Part shown: positions 1 through 8,204 of the stretch, in pieces | Position numbering within the stretch: position 1 is the first letter of the stretch | Layout: each line of letters opens with the position of its first letter | DNA from: Sulfurospirillum diekertiae | GTDB lineage: Bacteria > Campylobacterota > Campylobacteria > Campylobacterales > Sulfurospirillaceae | Length of the DNA: 64,000 nucleotides | Reading direction: 5' to 3' | Assembly: GCF_011769985.2 (NCBI RefSeq) | Contig: NZ_CP039734.2 | Span: forward strand, 1,798,001-1,862,000 | Program-made: the position numbers and the translations under genes | Notes under the pieces: model-generated | What the model saw: the letters and a program-made list of their open reading frames with translations, nothing else | Databases searched by the model: none | What the model was told of the DNA's origin: nothing

Positions 1-2
1 AG

Positions 3-59
3 AGCTACCAGCGCTCAAATAACGAAAATTCTACCTCTCTTTTCTCAAATTACGCCTAA
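3..59 (+). CDS. possible 3' end of an upstream gene (partial)
   Basis: One forward frame is open from the window edge to a TAA at 57-59 and is followed five bases later by a hairpin with a T-run. That is what the end of a gene running in from the left would look like. Only about 18 residues are visible (Ser/Asn-rich), so no family can be named. Two other frames are also open for short distances, so this assignment is weak. Confidence 0.25.
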   Translation, partial: SYQRSNNENSTSLFSNYA

Positions 60-63
60 GTAT

Positions 64-82
64 GTAACGGCGTTACCTTTTT
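64..82 (+). terminator. hairpin plus T-run upstream of ppk
   Basis: The palindrome GTAACGGCGTTAC (64-76) is followed by CTTTTT (77-82). This looks like a short Rho-independent terminator for the gene to the left of the window. Confidence 0.5.
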
Positions 83-94
83 ATAACTTTTTTC

Positions 95-103
95 TGATAA
101 AAT
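95..103 (+). promoter_or_regulatory. candidate extended -10 promoter of ppk
   Basis: TGATAAAAT lies 33 bases before the GTG of ppk. The identical nine bases precede the genes at 6476 and 55338 at similar distances. T-rich sequence lies upstream, which is usual for sigma-70 promoters in Campylobacterota that lack a clear -35 box. Confidence 0.45.
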
Positions 104-135
104 AATTAGATTTATTTTGCAATGAAGGATCAAAC

Positions 136-2247
136 GTGCTTGATTTAAATGACTCTAGCCTGTATCTTAACCGTGAGCTTTCATGGCTCAAATTTAACAC
201 CAGAGTCCTCACCCAATCCTTAAAAAAAGAGTTGCCTCTTTTTGAACGACTCAAATTTTTAGCCATTTATGCCACCAACCTTGATGAATTCTATATGATC
301 CGCGTTGCAGGGCTTAAACAACTCTTTAGTGCCGGCGTCATTGAAACGGGTGCTGACCAAAAAACACCTTTGGATCAACTCAGAGAAATCAGAACGTACC
401 TTTCGAGTGAAAAAGAGATTATTCAAAGCAGTTATGAAGAGATCGTCAAAGACCTTGAAAAAGAGAATCTTTTTATTACCGATTATGACAATTTGACGCC
501 TTCATTGGCAAAGTTATCGGATGACTATTTCTTTTCAAATGTCTTACCTGTCATTGTCCCGATTGCAGTGAATGCCACACATCCTTTTCCGCACCTCAAC
601 AACCTGAGTTTCTCTCTTGCTGTAAAACTTCAAGACAGTGAGATCGAAGAAGAAGGCAATTACAAATACGGCATGATCCGAATTCCTCGTGTACTTCCAC
701 GCTTTTTCCAAGCAGGGGACAATACCTATGTGCCGATTGAAACAATTGTTAAAAAACATGCTGAAGAGATTTTTCCTGGCTATAAACTCGTCGCATCTGC
801 CGCGTTTAGAGTGACCCGAAATGCGGATATGGTCATCGAAGAAGAGGAAGCGGATGATTTTATGATGATTATGGAGCAAGGGTTAAAACTGCGCCGTAAA
901 GGAGCATTTGTACGCCTTAACATTCAAGATGGCACCGACCCTGATTTGCTCAATTTTCTCAATTCACATATGCAGATTTTCTTTAAAGATATCTATGCCT
1001 ATAAAATTCCACTTAATCTTGGAGCATTATGGCAAATTGTGGGCAATAAAGACTTTTCACATCTTGCATTGCCTCCGTACAATCCAAAAACATTGCCGCC
1101 ATTTGATAGCAATGAGTCTGTCTTTAAAGTGATCGATAAAGGCGATGTTTTACTATTTCATCCGTATGAGAGTTTTGATCCTGTTCTACGACTCATTCGT
1201 GAAGCATCTAAAGACCCAAAAGTGGTCTCTATTCGTATGACACTCTACCGTGTGGAAAAAAATTCTCAAATCGTCCAAGCTCTGATTGACGCTGCCAATG
1301 AAGGCAAACAAGTTACCGCCGTTGTGGAACTAAAAGCGCGTTTTGACGAAGAAAACAATCTCCATTGGGCAAAAGCGTTGGAACAAGCAGGTGCCCACGT
1401 GGTTTACGGCATCACCGGTTTTAAAGTTCACGCGAAAATCGCTCAAGTCATTCGCCAAGAAGAAGATGGCAAACTAAAGTTTTACATGCATTTTAGCACG
1501 GGTAACTACAATGGCGCTACGGCGAAGGTTTACACCGACACCAGCTTCTTTACATGTAAAGAAGATTTTGCCAAAGACGGTACGATGTTTTTCCATATTT
1601 TATCGGGCTTTTCCAAACATAAAAAACTTGACACGCTTTCCATGTCACCGACACAAATCAAGCCTAAAATCATTAACCTCATTCACAATGAAGCCAAATA
1701 TGGTGCTGAGGGGCGCATTATTGCTAAAATGAACTCGTTGGTGGACTCTGATGTGATTCAAGCCCTTTACTACGCTTCTATGCAAGGGGTTCAGATCGAC
1801 ATTATTGCTCGCGGTATTTGTTGTTTACGTCCGAATGTGCAAGGAATCAGTGAAAATATTCGCGTCAAATCTATTATTGGAAAATACCTAGAGCACGCTC
1901 GTATTTTCTACTTCAAACATGGTGATCCAACCACAACCTTTATCTCTAGTGCTGATTGGATGCCAAGGAACCTTGAGCGACGTTTGGAGCTTATGACGCC
2001 AATTTTTGATAAAACATTGCAACAAAAACTGTTTGAAATTTTACAACTCCAACTCAATGACAATGTGCTCAGTTGGAATTTAGAAAACAATGGTGATTAC
2101 ACGGAAGTTGAGCCAACCGAAGAACGTGCGATTAACAACCACACCGTGCTGGAAGACTATATGAATAAAATCTATAAGGCACAAAAGAAAGATACTAGCT
2201 CCCATAAAGCTGAAAAATTGGCACGTCGCTTGTTTAAAGAGAGCTAA
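136..2247 (+). CDS. ppk1: polyphosphate kinase 1
   Basis: Reversibly polymerises the terminal phosphate of ATP into inorganic polyphosphate, usually at the membrane. The 703-residue length and the four-domain PPK1 layout fit the family: the N-terminal part contains [11 protein letters not shown], and the catalytic part contains the autophosphorylated histidine in GFKVHAKI near residue 432 and a second histidine in LEHARIFYF near residue 587. I take the GTG start because AAGGA at 125-129 is well spaced; the ATG at 122 is out of frame. An exact copy of the palindrome TTTACATGTAAA (1549-1560) encodes the FTCK in the catalytic region. The next gene starts one base after the stop, so the two are probably co-transcribed. 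Confidence 0.96.
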   Translation: MLDLNDSSLYLNRELSWLKFNTRVLTQSLKKELPLFERLKFLAIYATNLDEFYMIRVAGLKQLFSAGVIETGADQKTPLDQLREIRTYLSSEKEIIQSSYEEIVKDLEKENLFITDYDNLTPSLAKLSDDYFFSNVLPVIVPIAVNATHPFPHLNNLSFSLAVKLQDSEIEEEGNYKYGMIRIPRVLPRFFQAGDNTYVPIETIVKKHAEEIFPGYKLVASAAFRVTRNADMVIEEEEADDFMMIMEQGLKLRRKGAFVRLNIQDGTDPDLLNFLNSHMQIFFKDIYAYKIPLNLGALWQIVGNKDFSHLALPPYNPKTLPPFDSNESVFKVIDKGDVLLFHPYESFDPVLRLIREASKDPKVVSIRMTLYRVEKNSQIVQALIDAANEGKQVTAVVELKARFDEENNLHWAKALEQAGAHVVYGITGFKVHAKIAQVIRQEEDGKLKFYMHFSTGNYNGATAKVYTDTSFFTCKEDFAKDGTMFFHILSGFSKHKKLDTLSMSPTQIKPKIINLIHNEAKYGAEGRIIAKMNSLVDSDVIQALYYASMQGVQIDIIARGICCLRPNVQGISENIRVKSIIGKYLEHARIFYFKHGDPTTTFISSADWMPRNLERRLELMTPIFDKTLQQKLFEILQLQLNDNVLSWNLENNGDYTEVEPTEERAINNHTVLEDYMNKIYKAQKKDTSSHKAEKLARRLFKES

Positions 2248-2248
2248 A

Positions 2249-2773
2249 ATGATTATGGAGTTTCAAGGCGTATCACCTCGCATCGCTTCAGATGTGTTTG
2301 TGGCACCCAGTGCGGATATTATCGGCGATGTAACTATCGCCGAGGAAAGTTCCGTTTGGTTTGGCTGCGTCATTAGAGGCGATGTAAACTCCATTAAAAT
2401 TGGCAAACGAACGTCGATTCAAGACCTTAGCATGATTCATGTCACGCACTTTAAAAAAGCCGATCGCAGTGATGGATTTGCAACAACGATTGGCAATGAT
2501 GTAACCATAGCGCATCGCGTGATGCTCCATGGTTGTACTATAGAAGATGCCTGCTTAATAGGCATGAGTGCGACGATCTTAGATGGTGCGGTCATCGGTA
2601 CAGAGTCCATCGTCGGGGCTAATTCACTGGTGACTAAAAATAAAATCTTTCCACCGCGTTCACTCATTATGGGCAATCCTGCCAAAGTTGTACGAGCACT
2701 TAGCGATGAAGAGGTTTCCTCTCTTTACGCATCGTCCGCTAACTACGTGCGGTTTAAAGCGATGTATCAGTAG
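2249..2773 (+). CDS. gamma-carbonic anhydrase-like hexapeptide-repeat protein
   Basis: A left-handed beta-helix protein of 174 residues made of hexapeptide repeats (for example AEESSVWFGCVIRGD and IGTESIVGANSLV). It belongs to the YrdA/CaiE/gamma-carbonic anhydrase family. The metal-binding histidines are present in IHVTHF and in AHRVMLHGC, so zinc or iron binding as a homotrimer is expected. Carbonic anhydrase activity is plausible but many homologues have no proven activity. It follows ppk1 by one base. Its last 20 bases overlap the end of the convergent exonuclease gene. Confidence 0.88.
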   Translation: MIMEFQGVSPRIASDVFVAPSADIIGDVTIAEESSVWFGCVIRGDVNSIKIGKRTSIQDLSMIHVTHFKKADRSDGFATTIGNDVTIAHRVMLHGCTIEDACLIGMSATILDGAVIGTESIVGANSLVTKNKIFPPRSLIMGNPAKVVRALSDEEVSSLYASSANYVRFKAMYQ

Positions 2774-3557
2774 GCTTTGAAGGCTTCTCTTTTTTCTTCT
2801 TCTTTTGGTTTTGAGGATTCGTAAAAGCGATTAACTGCTCTACGGTTTGCACCTCTTCAGGTAAATTTTCCAACGCTTTAAAGAACACTTGCGCCGTAGC
2901 GCGTGCATCGTATAATGCTCTATGGTGATTTTCAAAGCCTATCCCCAAATAGTCCGTAAGCGCCCCTAGACCATACTTAGGTGCTTCGATACATTTTCGC
3001 GCTAAATCAATGGTATCAAGTCTGCGATTCAAAAGCGGACCAAACCCTGCTTGTTCCATAGCGTAAGAGATAAAATAGTAGTCAAAATTAACATTATGCG
3101 CAACAAAAACGGCATCTTTGATAAACAGACGAAATGCTTCTAAAACAGACGTAAGTGAGGGTGCTCTTTGAAGTTCCGCAAGGGTAATGCCTGTGAGTTG
3201 CTCAATGCTATCAGGTAAAATATCTGCCTTAGCCAAGGATGAAAACTCAGCAACTTCTTTGCCATTTTCAATCATCACCGCACCGATTTCAATAATCTGG
3301 TGTAAAGCGGGTTTACTGCCATTGGCTTCAATATCGACAATGCAAAATTTTCCCTGACCGATGGGTGTAGTAATCGTTTCTAGGGTAAAAGCGTAATTAT
3401 TGTATTTAGTGATAGGAAGCCCTAAAAGTTTGAGCATTGATATATCTTCAACATCCACAGGTTCCAACTCTTTAAACGTATGCATTTTGGCAAAAAATTC
3501 TTTATGAAAAATAGGCTTTTGCGTCATCTTAAAAATATAACTATCTACTGCTCTCAC
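2754..3557 (-). CDS. DnaQ-like 3'-5' exonuclease
   Basis: A DEDD-family exonuclease of 267 residues. Exo I is seen in FCIVDIEANGS (catalytic D and E), Exo II in VFVAHNVNFDYYF, and Exo III in HHRALYDARAT with the terminal catalytic D and the upstream H of the DEDDh type. This is the fold of the DNA polymerase III epsilon proofreading subunit. The first ~65 residues are not part of the fold, and the C-terminus is Lys-rich. A PHP- or Pol III-fused partner is not seen, so it could be true epsilon or a stand-alone exonuclease. The start is GTG with GAAGG six bases upstream. It overlaps the trpF end by 17 bases and is probably the last gene of the rpe operon. Confidence 0.85.
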   Translation of the reverse strand: MRAVDSYIFKMTQKPIFHKEFFAKMHTFKELEPVDVEDISMLKLLGLPITKYNNYAFTLETITTPIGQGKFCIVDIEANGSKPALHQIIEIGAVMIENGKEVAEFSSLAKADILPDSIEQLTGITLAELQRAPSLTSVLEAFRLFIKDAVFVAHNVNFDYYFISYAMEQAGFGPLLNRRLDTIDLARKCIEAPKYGLGALTDYLGIGFENHHRALYDARATAQVFFKALENLPEEVQTVEQLIAFTNPQNQKKKKKEKPSKPTDTSL

Positions 3558-4140
3558 ACTTTGCCTTCTTTATAAATGCTCGTACTTTATCGTGATCTTT
3601 AAGGCCTTTTGCTTTTTCTACGCCACTGCTGACATCGACACCGTAAAAGCCAAAAGGTTTAATTTGATCAATATTTTCAGGAGTCAATCCGCCTGCTAGG
3701 ATGATGTTGTCTCTATCACTGTTTTCAAACCATGAAAGATCAATCCTCTTCCCTGCTCCGCCGTAGCCTTCAACATAGGCATCAACAAGCCTGATTAATC
3801 CTTGATACTGTTCGACATCACGAGGTTCGCGCGTACGCACAACACGAACATAAGGCACTTTTAACGCGTTAAAAAATGTCTCATCTACTTCAAACTGAAT
3901 CTGCGCCATATCCATCTGCGCCTCTTTACATGTAAGACTCACTTCATCAGGTGTCACATCTACAAAAAGCCCGATCTTCTTTACATGTAAAGGCAATTTT
4001 TCTGCAATTTCTTTCGCATTTTGAGGTGTAATATAACGAGGAGATTTTGGATAAAAAACAAAACCAAGTGCGTCCGCCCCTGCTTCAATCGCACATAGTG
4101 CGTCTTCAAGGTTCGTAATACCGCAGATTTTAACCCACAT
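3541..4140 (-). CDS. trpF: phosphoribosylanthranilate isomerase
   Basis: Converts N-(5'-phosphoribosyl)anthranilate to CdRP in tryptophan synthesis. The 199-residue TIM barrel shows VKICGITN at the N-terminus (catalytic Cys), ALGFVFYPKSPRYI, the catalytic Asp in RLVDAYV near the middle, the phosphate-binding LAGGLTPENI and GVDVSSGVE near the end. It lies three bases after rpe and is not linked to other trp genes here. It carries two palindrome sites: an exact one at 3980-3991 (LHVK) and a one-mismatch one at 3925-3936 (LTCK). Confidence 0.95.
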   Translation of the reverse strand: MWVKICGITNLEDALCAIEAGADALGFVFYPKSPRYITPQNAKEIAEKLPLHVKKIGLFVDVTPDEVSLTCKEAQMDMAQIQFEVDETFFNALKVPYVRVVRTREPRDVEQYQGLIRLVDAYVEGYGGAGKRIDLSWFENSDRDNIILAGGLTPENIDQIKPFGFYGVDVSSGVEKAKGLKDHDKVRAFIKKAKCESSR

Positions 4141-4143
4141 CTG

Positions 4144-4785
4144 TTACACTTTTAAAGAATCAATAGCGTTTTTATAATCATTGGAGCCAAAAATATAATT
4201 GCCTGCAACGACAATATCCACCCCCGCATTGGCAAGTGCTTGAATATTTTGGTTATTGACCCCACCATCCACTTCAATGAGTGTTTGCGCATTTCGTTTT
4301 AAAATCATCTCTTTTAAAATCGGTGCTTTTTCTAAAACATTGGGGATAAATTTTTGCCCACCAAAACCAGGGTTGACACTCATAAGGAGAACCATATCCA
4401 AATCTTCAATGAGATATTCTATCGCAGACGGTGGCGTGTGAGGATTCAATACAATCGCGGGAGAAATACCTAAGTTGCGAATTTTTTGAATCAACCGATG
4501 CGGGTGTTTCTCTTCTTCAATGTGAAAGGAAAGGTATTTAGGTTTAAGCGGAGCAAAAAGATCAACAAAAAATGTATTGTTTTCAACCATCAAGTGAATA
4601 TCAAGAGGCTTTGTAGCAGCGCGTGCTACAGCATTTACCACAACAGGTCCAATGGTCAAATTGGGAACGAAATGCCCATCCATAACGTCCACATGGACAA
4701 GATCACATCCTGCCATGCAAATCGATTCAATTTCTTCTTTTAACTTTCCAAAATCAGCAGAAAGGATACTTGGAGCAACTAACAT
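4144..4785 (-). CDS. rpe: ribulose-phosphate 3-epimerase
   Basis: Interconverts ribulose 5-phosphate and xylulose 5-phosphate in the pentose phosphate pathway. The 213-residue TIM barrel has VAPSILSADFG at the start, metal ligands in LVHVDVMDGHFVPN and IHLMVEN, MSVNPGFGGQ, and VDGGVN near the C-terminus with the phosphate loop VAGNYIFG. It is first in the leftward operon rpe-trpF-exonuclease. Its leader contains a perfect 8-base inverted repeat (4806-4828) about 20 bases before the ATG. Confidence 0.97.
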   Translation of the reverse strand: MLVAPSILSADFGKLKEEIESICMAGCDLVHVDVMDGHFVPNLTIGPVVVNAVARAATKPLDIHLMVENNTFFVDLFAPLKPKYLSFHIEEEKHPHRLIQKIRNLGISPAIVLNPHTPPSAIEYLIEDLDMVLLMSVNPGFGGQKFIPNVLEKAPILKEMILKRNAQTLIEVDGGVNNQNIQALANAGVDIVVAGNYIFGSNDYKNAIDSLKV

Positions 4786-4805
4786 AGTTTGCCTTTATAC
4801 GATTA

Positions 4806-4828
4806 ATAGACTTCGTAACAAAGTCTAT
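4806..4828 (-). promoter_or_regulatory. perfect stem-loop in the rpe leader
   Basis: ATAGACTT (4806-4813) and AAGTCTAT (4821-4828) are exact inverse complements around a 7-base loop. With the candidate -10 at 4847-4852 the stem-loop lies inside the 5' leader of rpe. It could be an operator or an mRNA structure; no T-run follows, so it is not a typical terminator. Confidence 0.4.
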
Positions 4829-4846
4829 CCACAAAAATTTACTGAA

Positions 4847-4852
4847 ATTGTA
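4847..4852 (-). promoter_or_regulatory. candidate -10 box of the rpe operon
   Basis: TACAAT on the minus strand, 61 bases before the rpe ATG, divergent from the rpmB promoter. Confidence 0.35.
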
Positions 4853-4874
4853 CCCAAATTTATAATATTTTCGA

Positions 4875-4880
4875 TATAAT
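4875..4880 (+). promoter_or_regulatory. candidate -10 box of rpmB
   Basis: TATAAT, about 75 bases before the rpmB ATG, in the AT-rich divergent region between rpe and rpmB. Confidence 0.45.
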
Positions 4881-4955
4881 CTCAGGCTGCATAGAATTAA
4901 GCGTTTCTTTTGCTTCTTTCATGTACAATTCACGAAAAATTTTAAGGATATCGAT

Positions 4956-5144
4956 ATGGCAAGAAAATGTGCTCTTACTGGAAAAGGCCCTATGGTTGGT
5001 AACAACGTAAGCCATGCGAACAACAAAACTAAAAGAAGATTCCTTCCAAACCTTAGATCTGTCCGTGTGACACTTGAAGATGGAACGACTAAGAAAATTA
5101 GAATTGCTGCTTCGACACTTCGTACAATGAAGAAAAACGGCTAA
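4956..5144 (+). CDS. rpmB: 50S ribosomal protein L28
   Basis: Large-subunit ribosomal protein of 62 residues, the usual length. The sequence [20 protein letters not shown] at the N-terminus is the L28 signature, followed by a basic middle segment and [16 protein letters not shown] at the end. AAGGA at 4944-4948 is seven bases before the ATG. It stands alone, with its own candidate promoter and a following terminator. Confidence 0.97.
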   Translation: MARKCALTGKGPMVGNNVSHANNKTKRRFLPNLRSVRVTLEDGTTKKIRIAASTLRTMKKNG

Positions 5145-5170
5145 AATTTCTCCTTTCATGGGGAAATTTT
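5143..5170 (+). terminator. terminator after rpmB
   Basis: AAAATTTCTCC (5143-5153) pairs with GGGGAAATTTT (5160-5170) around a 6-base loop with one G-U pair. The stem overlaps the rpmB stop codon and ends in a T-run. Confidence 0.6.
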
Positions 5171-5231
5171 ACGCTAGTCTTGTTTTGATCTTACCTCTTT
5201 TTCTCACAATCAAATCCTAAAGGATTTACAG

Positions 5232-6422
5232 ATGTTTACCATTCTCCCAATTATTAACGGACTTGACAATGTTGCTGGTTTTTTCTGTCAAGGCGTATCG
5301 GCTTGTTTTAAGCCTAATGGCAATAACGATGTTGCTTTTATTCGCTCTGATGAACCGTGTGATATTTCCAGTGTTTTTACAACCAATGTATTTCAAGCAG
5401 CTCCCATTAAACATTTTTTGCGTTACCCCAAAGGGTTCCAAACCAATTTTATTTTGATGAATGCCAAAAATGCCAATGCAATGACAGGAGCGGAAGGTAT
5501 CGAAGATATTGATACATTGTTTCATAAACTCAAAACAAAATTTCCAACTTTACACAACCCTATTATGAGCTCAACAGGTGTCATCGGATACCGTTTGAAT
5601 GTTGAAAAACTCTCAACTGCTTTTGATAAATTTGATTTTAATGCCAAAGATTCTCACTCAACAGCCTCCGCTATCATGACAACCGACAGCTTTAAAAAAG
5701 AGCTCTGTTTAAAAGTGATTTTAGAGGATGATAGTTTCTTTCATATCGCAGCGATCTGTAAAGGTGCAGGTATGATCAATCCAGCGATGGCAACCATGCT
5801 CTGCTTTATTATCACCGATGCCAACATCCCTAAAGCCGATATGGATGAACTCTTACTCCCTGCCATTGAAAATTCTTTCAATGCCGTCAGTGTCGATGGA
5901 GATACCTCAACCAATGACACCGTACTTCTTTTAAGTTCTAAAAAAAGCAATGCTTATCATAAAAATGCTTTCAATGAAGCATTGTGTCGCATTACCAAAG
6001 AGCTAAGCCTTATGCTGGTACGTGATGGCGAAGGTTCTTCCAAAGTAGTTGCATTTGAAGTGAGTAGTGCAAAAAATGTAGCTGAAGCAGAACGCGCTGC
6101 TAAAGCACTTAGTAATTCACTGCTTGTTAAAACAGCACTATTTGGGGAAGATCCAAACTGGGGACGTATCGCTTCGACTATTGGAGCCAGTGGTATTACA
6201 TGTAATGAAGAAACCCTTGTGATTCATTATGACGATGTCTTAATTTACAGTAAAGATCAGCGTTCCCTAAATGCAGAAGCTGAAAAAAAAGCTGCGGCTG
6301 TCATGAAAAAAGAGTCATTTCGTATCCATTGTGAACTAGGAATTGGCGAAAGCTCTTTCACTGCATATGGCTGTGATTTAGGACATAAATATGTTGAGAT
6401 TAATGCCGACTATAGGACTTAG
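5232..6422 (+). CDS. argJ: bifunctional glutamate N-acetyltransferase / ornithine acetyltransferase
   Basis: Transfers acetyl from N-acetylornithine to glutamate in the cyclic arginine pathway, and may also use acetyl-CoA. The 396-residue protein has the self-cleavage site of the family in NPAMATMLCFIITDA (cleavage before the T), which yields alpha and beta chains, and GEDPNWGRI in the beta chain. The ribosome site AAAGGA lies within a short inverted repeat (AAATCCT 5212-5218 / AGGATTT 5221-5227), which could mask it. A variant palindrome ATTACATGTAAT (6195-6206) encodes ITCN. No other arg genes are adjacent. Confidence 0.95.
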   Translation: MFTILPIINGLDNVAGFFCQGVSACFKPNGNNDVAFIRSDEPCDISSVFTTNVFQAAPIKHFLRYPKGFQTNFILMNAKNANAMTGAEGIEDIDTLFHKLKTKFPTLHNPIMSSTGVIGYRLNVEKLSTAFDKFDFNAKDSHSTASAIMTTDSFKKELCLKVILEDDSFFHIAAICKGAGMINPAMATMLCFIITDANIPKADMDELLLPAIENSFNAVSVDGDTSTNDTVLLLSSKKSNAYHKNAFNEALCRITKELSLMLVRDGEGSSKVVAFEVSSAKNVAEAERAAKALSNSLLVKTALFGEDPNWGRIASTIGASGITCNEETLVIHYDDVLIYSKDQRSLNAEAEKKAAAVMKKESFRIHCELGIGESSFTAYGCDLGHKYVEINADYRT

Positions 6423-6442
6423 TCTTAAAATTAAGCACTTTT

Positions 6443-6451
6443 TGATAAAAT
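6443..6451 (+). promoter_or_regulatory. candidate extended -10 promoter
   Basis: TGATAAAAT, 25 bases before the ATG at 6476, identical to the boxes before ppk1 and glnA. Confidence 0.4.
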
Positions 6452-6475
6452 AAAACAAATATAAAAGGAGAACCT

Positions 6476-6703
6476 ATGCTACACGAATACAGAGAAGTTA
6501 TCTCAAAACTCAAAATTGATAATGCACACTTTGCTAAAATTTTTGAAAAACACAATGAACTTGACCAAAAAATTGCTGATGCAGAAGAAGGAAGAGAGCA
6601 TATTAGTGAGGCTGAACTTGATGCACTCAAAAAAGAGAAACTTAAACTTAAAGACGAAGCGTATGCAACAATCGTTGCTTACAAAAAAGAACACAATCTC
6701 TAA
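6476..6703 (+). CDS. YdcH/DUF465-family small helical protein
   Basis: A 75-residue, highly charged, coiled-coil-forming protein. The heptad-like pattern HAKIFEKHNELDQKI and LKKEKLKLKDEAYATI matches the YdcH (DUF465) family, whose function is unknown. It has no signal peptide or membrane segment. AAGGAG at 6465-6470 gives a strong ribosome site. It appears monocistronic, with its own promoter box and a hairpin after the stop. Confidence 0.8.
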   Translation: MLHEYREVISKLKIDNAHFAKIFEKHNELDQKIADAEEGREHISEAELDALKKEKLKLKDEAYATIVAYKKEHNL

Positions 6704-6710
6704 AACAAGA

Positions 6711-6732
6711 GCTCTTGCAATTTTGCAAGAGC
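6711..6732. terminator. convergent hairpin terminator
   Basis: GCTCTTGCA and TGCAAGAGC form a perfect 9-bp stem with loop ATTT between the convergent ends of the YdcH-like gene and magIII. The T-runs are poor, so the terminator role is inferred from position and symmetry. Confidence 0.55.
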
Positions 6733-6742
6733 CAAATTGAGT

Positions 6743-7405
6743 TTAAAGGCTCAATCCTCCTACATTCACTTTTTTCCCTTGACTGTTTTCCTTACAAAAT
6801 TCCACAATTTTTCCATGAAACCGTGCATAAAGTTCTGTTAAAGAGATCTCTTTTCCATAAAGCTGATTGATTTTTGATTGATTGTGCAAAAGGCCTTCAA
6901 CCATCCATTCTTGAAGAGCAGCATAAGATTCAAAGCTATAGTCAAAACCTTCAAGCAAACGTGCCGTATAGGCATCAACAACCATAGCCTCTTGTTTACA
7001 GGCATAACAGAGGATAGAGTCGGCACTCTCTTCACCAATCCCTTTTTGTGCCAACAACCACTCACGATCGACTGCTTCACAAAAAAATTCAAAGGAGCTA
7101 AACGCTTCAAGAATAGCGTTTGCTAACAAGGAAAGATTTTTTGCTTTAGTATTGTAAAATCCACTGGGCTTAATGTGCATAGCAAGTGATTCAAGATCAA
7201 GAAGCGAAAGCTTTTCCAAGCTATCAATTCCTGCACACTCTAAGTTTGCCATACTGATTTCAACTTTTTCCCATTTGGTCTGTTGGGTTAAAATGGCGCC
7301 AACAATCACCCAAAAGGTACCAGAGCGCGGCCACCACAAAGGATCACGCGTGGTCTTGAGATAGCCTTTCTGTTTGAGGGCAACCAAAAGATCAAAACTA
7401 TTCAT
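6743..7405 (-). CDS. magIII: 3-methyladenine DNA glycosylase, MagIII type
   Basis: A helix-hairpin-helix base-excision glycosylase of 220 residues. The N-terminus (DPLWWPRSGTFWVIVGAILT) and the segment QQTKWEKVEISM match the Endo III-related 3-methyladenine glycosylase MagIII of Helicobacter. The HhH hairpin is LLAQKGIGEESADSILCYA and the catalytic Asp is in MVVDAYTARLL. No iron-sulfur cysteine cluster is seen at the C-terminus, in line with MagIII and unlike Nth. It overlaps the start region of the ymdB-like gene's stop by 8 bases, so it is the tail of a leftward operon. Confidence 0.85.
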   Translation of the reverse strand: MNSFDLLVALKQKGYLKTTRDPLWWPRSGTFWVIVGAILTQQTKWEKVEISMANLECAGIDSLEKLSLLDLESLAMHIKPSGFYNTKAKNLSLLANAILEAFSSFEFFCEAVDREWLLAQKGIGEESADSILCYACKQEAMVVDAYTARLLEGFDYSFESYAALQEWMVEGLLHNQSKINQLYGKEISLTELYARFHGKIVEFCKENSQGKKVNVGGLSL

Positions 7406-8204
7406 GTACAGCCTTAGTGATCAAACGCTCTTGGTCATCAAAGACACGCAGTTTAAACGCTTCAATACACTTACCTTCTTCTATTTCCATAACAATCATC
7501 TGCAAAATCTTTTTACATTTCTTTGGAATTTCTAAGGAAGCGGGAAGTCCTGTAAGAAAACGTTTGAGTGGAGCATCTTTATCCATGCCTATAACGCCAT
7601 CACGTGCCCCGCTAAGCCCAACATCGGTGACATAGCATGTTCCCTCAACGATTTGAAGATCGTCCGTTCCTACGTGCGTGTGAGTACCTAAAATGGCACT
7701 CACTTTGCCTTTTAAAAGCATATGCATCGCTCGCTTCTCTGAAGTCACTTCCGCATGAAAATCAATAATGATGGTTTCAACGCCTTCTGTTCTTAAGGTA
7801 TCGACTACTTTTTGCGCTGCTAAAAAAGGATTTTCTACCATTGGCATCCCATAGTGTCCCATGATATTGACGATGGCAATCTTTTCATCCTTTACATGTA
7901 AAACGCTCACGCCTCGCCCCGGTACACCAACAGGGTAATTTAGAGGCCTAAGAATAGGCATCACCTCTAAAAGAGGGATGATCTCTTTTTTATCCCACGA
8001 ATGATTTCCCCCTGTGAGAATATCAGCGCCATAGGAGAAAAGTTCTTTGGCGTGCTGAGAAGCTAAACCAAAGCCATGGCTGGCATTTTCGCCATTGGCG
8101 ATGACAAAATCCAGTTCAAATTCTTGGCGAAGTTTGCGAAGGTATTGCTCCAACATCGTACGACCCGGTTTGCCTACAATATCCCCGATAAACCCTACTC
8201 TCAT
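7398..8204 (-). CDS. YmdB-family metallophosphoesterase
   Basis: A calcineurin-like phosphoesterase of 268 residues (TIGR00282). Metal ligands appear in VGFIGDIVGKPGR, IANGENASHG, TGGNHSWDKK, VDFHAEVTSEK and LGTHTHVGTDD. Bacillus YmdB hydrolyses 2',3'- and 3',5'-cyclic nucleotides and controls biofilm genes; whether this is so here is unknown. Its ATG overlaps the mfd stop by 4 bases. An exact palindrome at 7891-7902 encodes LHVK. Confidence 0.9.
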   Translation of the reverse strand: MRVGFIGDIVGKPGRTMLEQYLRKLRQEFELDFVIANGENASHGFGLASQHAKELFSYGADILTGGNHSWDKKEIIPLLEVMPILRPLNYPVGVPGRGVSVLHVKDEKIAIVNIMGHYGMPMVENPFLAAQKVVDTLRTEGVETIIIDFHAEVTSEKRAMHMLLKGKVSAILGTHTHVGTDDLQIVEGTCYVTDVGLSGARDGVIGMDKDAPLKRFLTGLPASLEIPKKCKKILQMIVMEIEEGKCIEAFKLRVFDDQERLITKAVHE

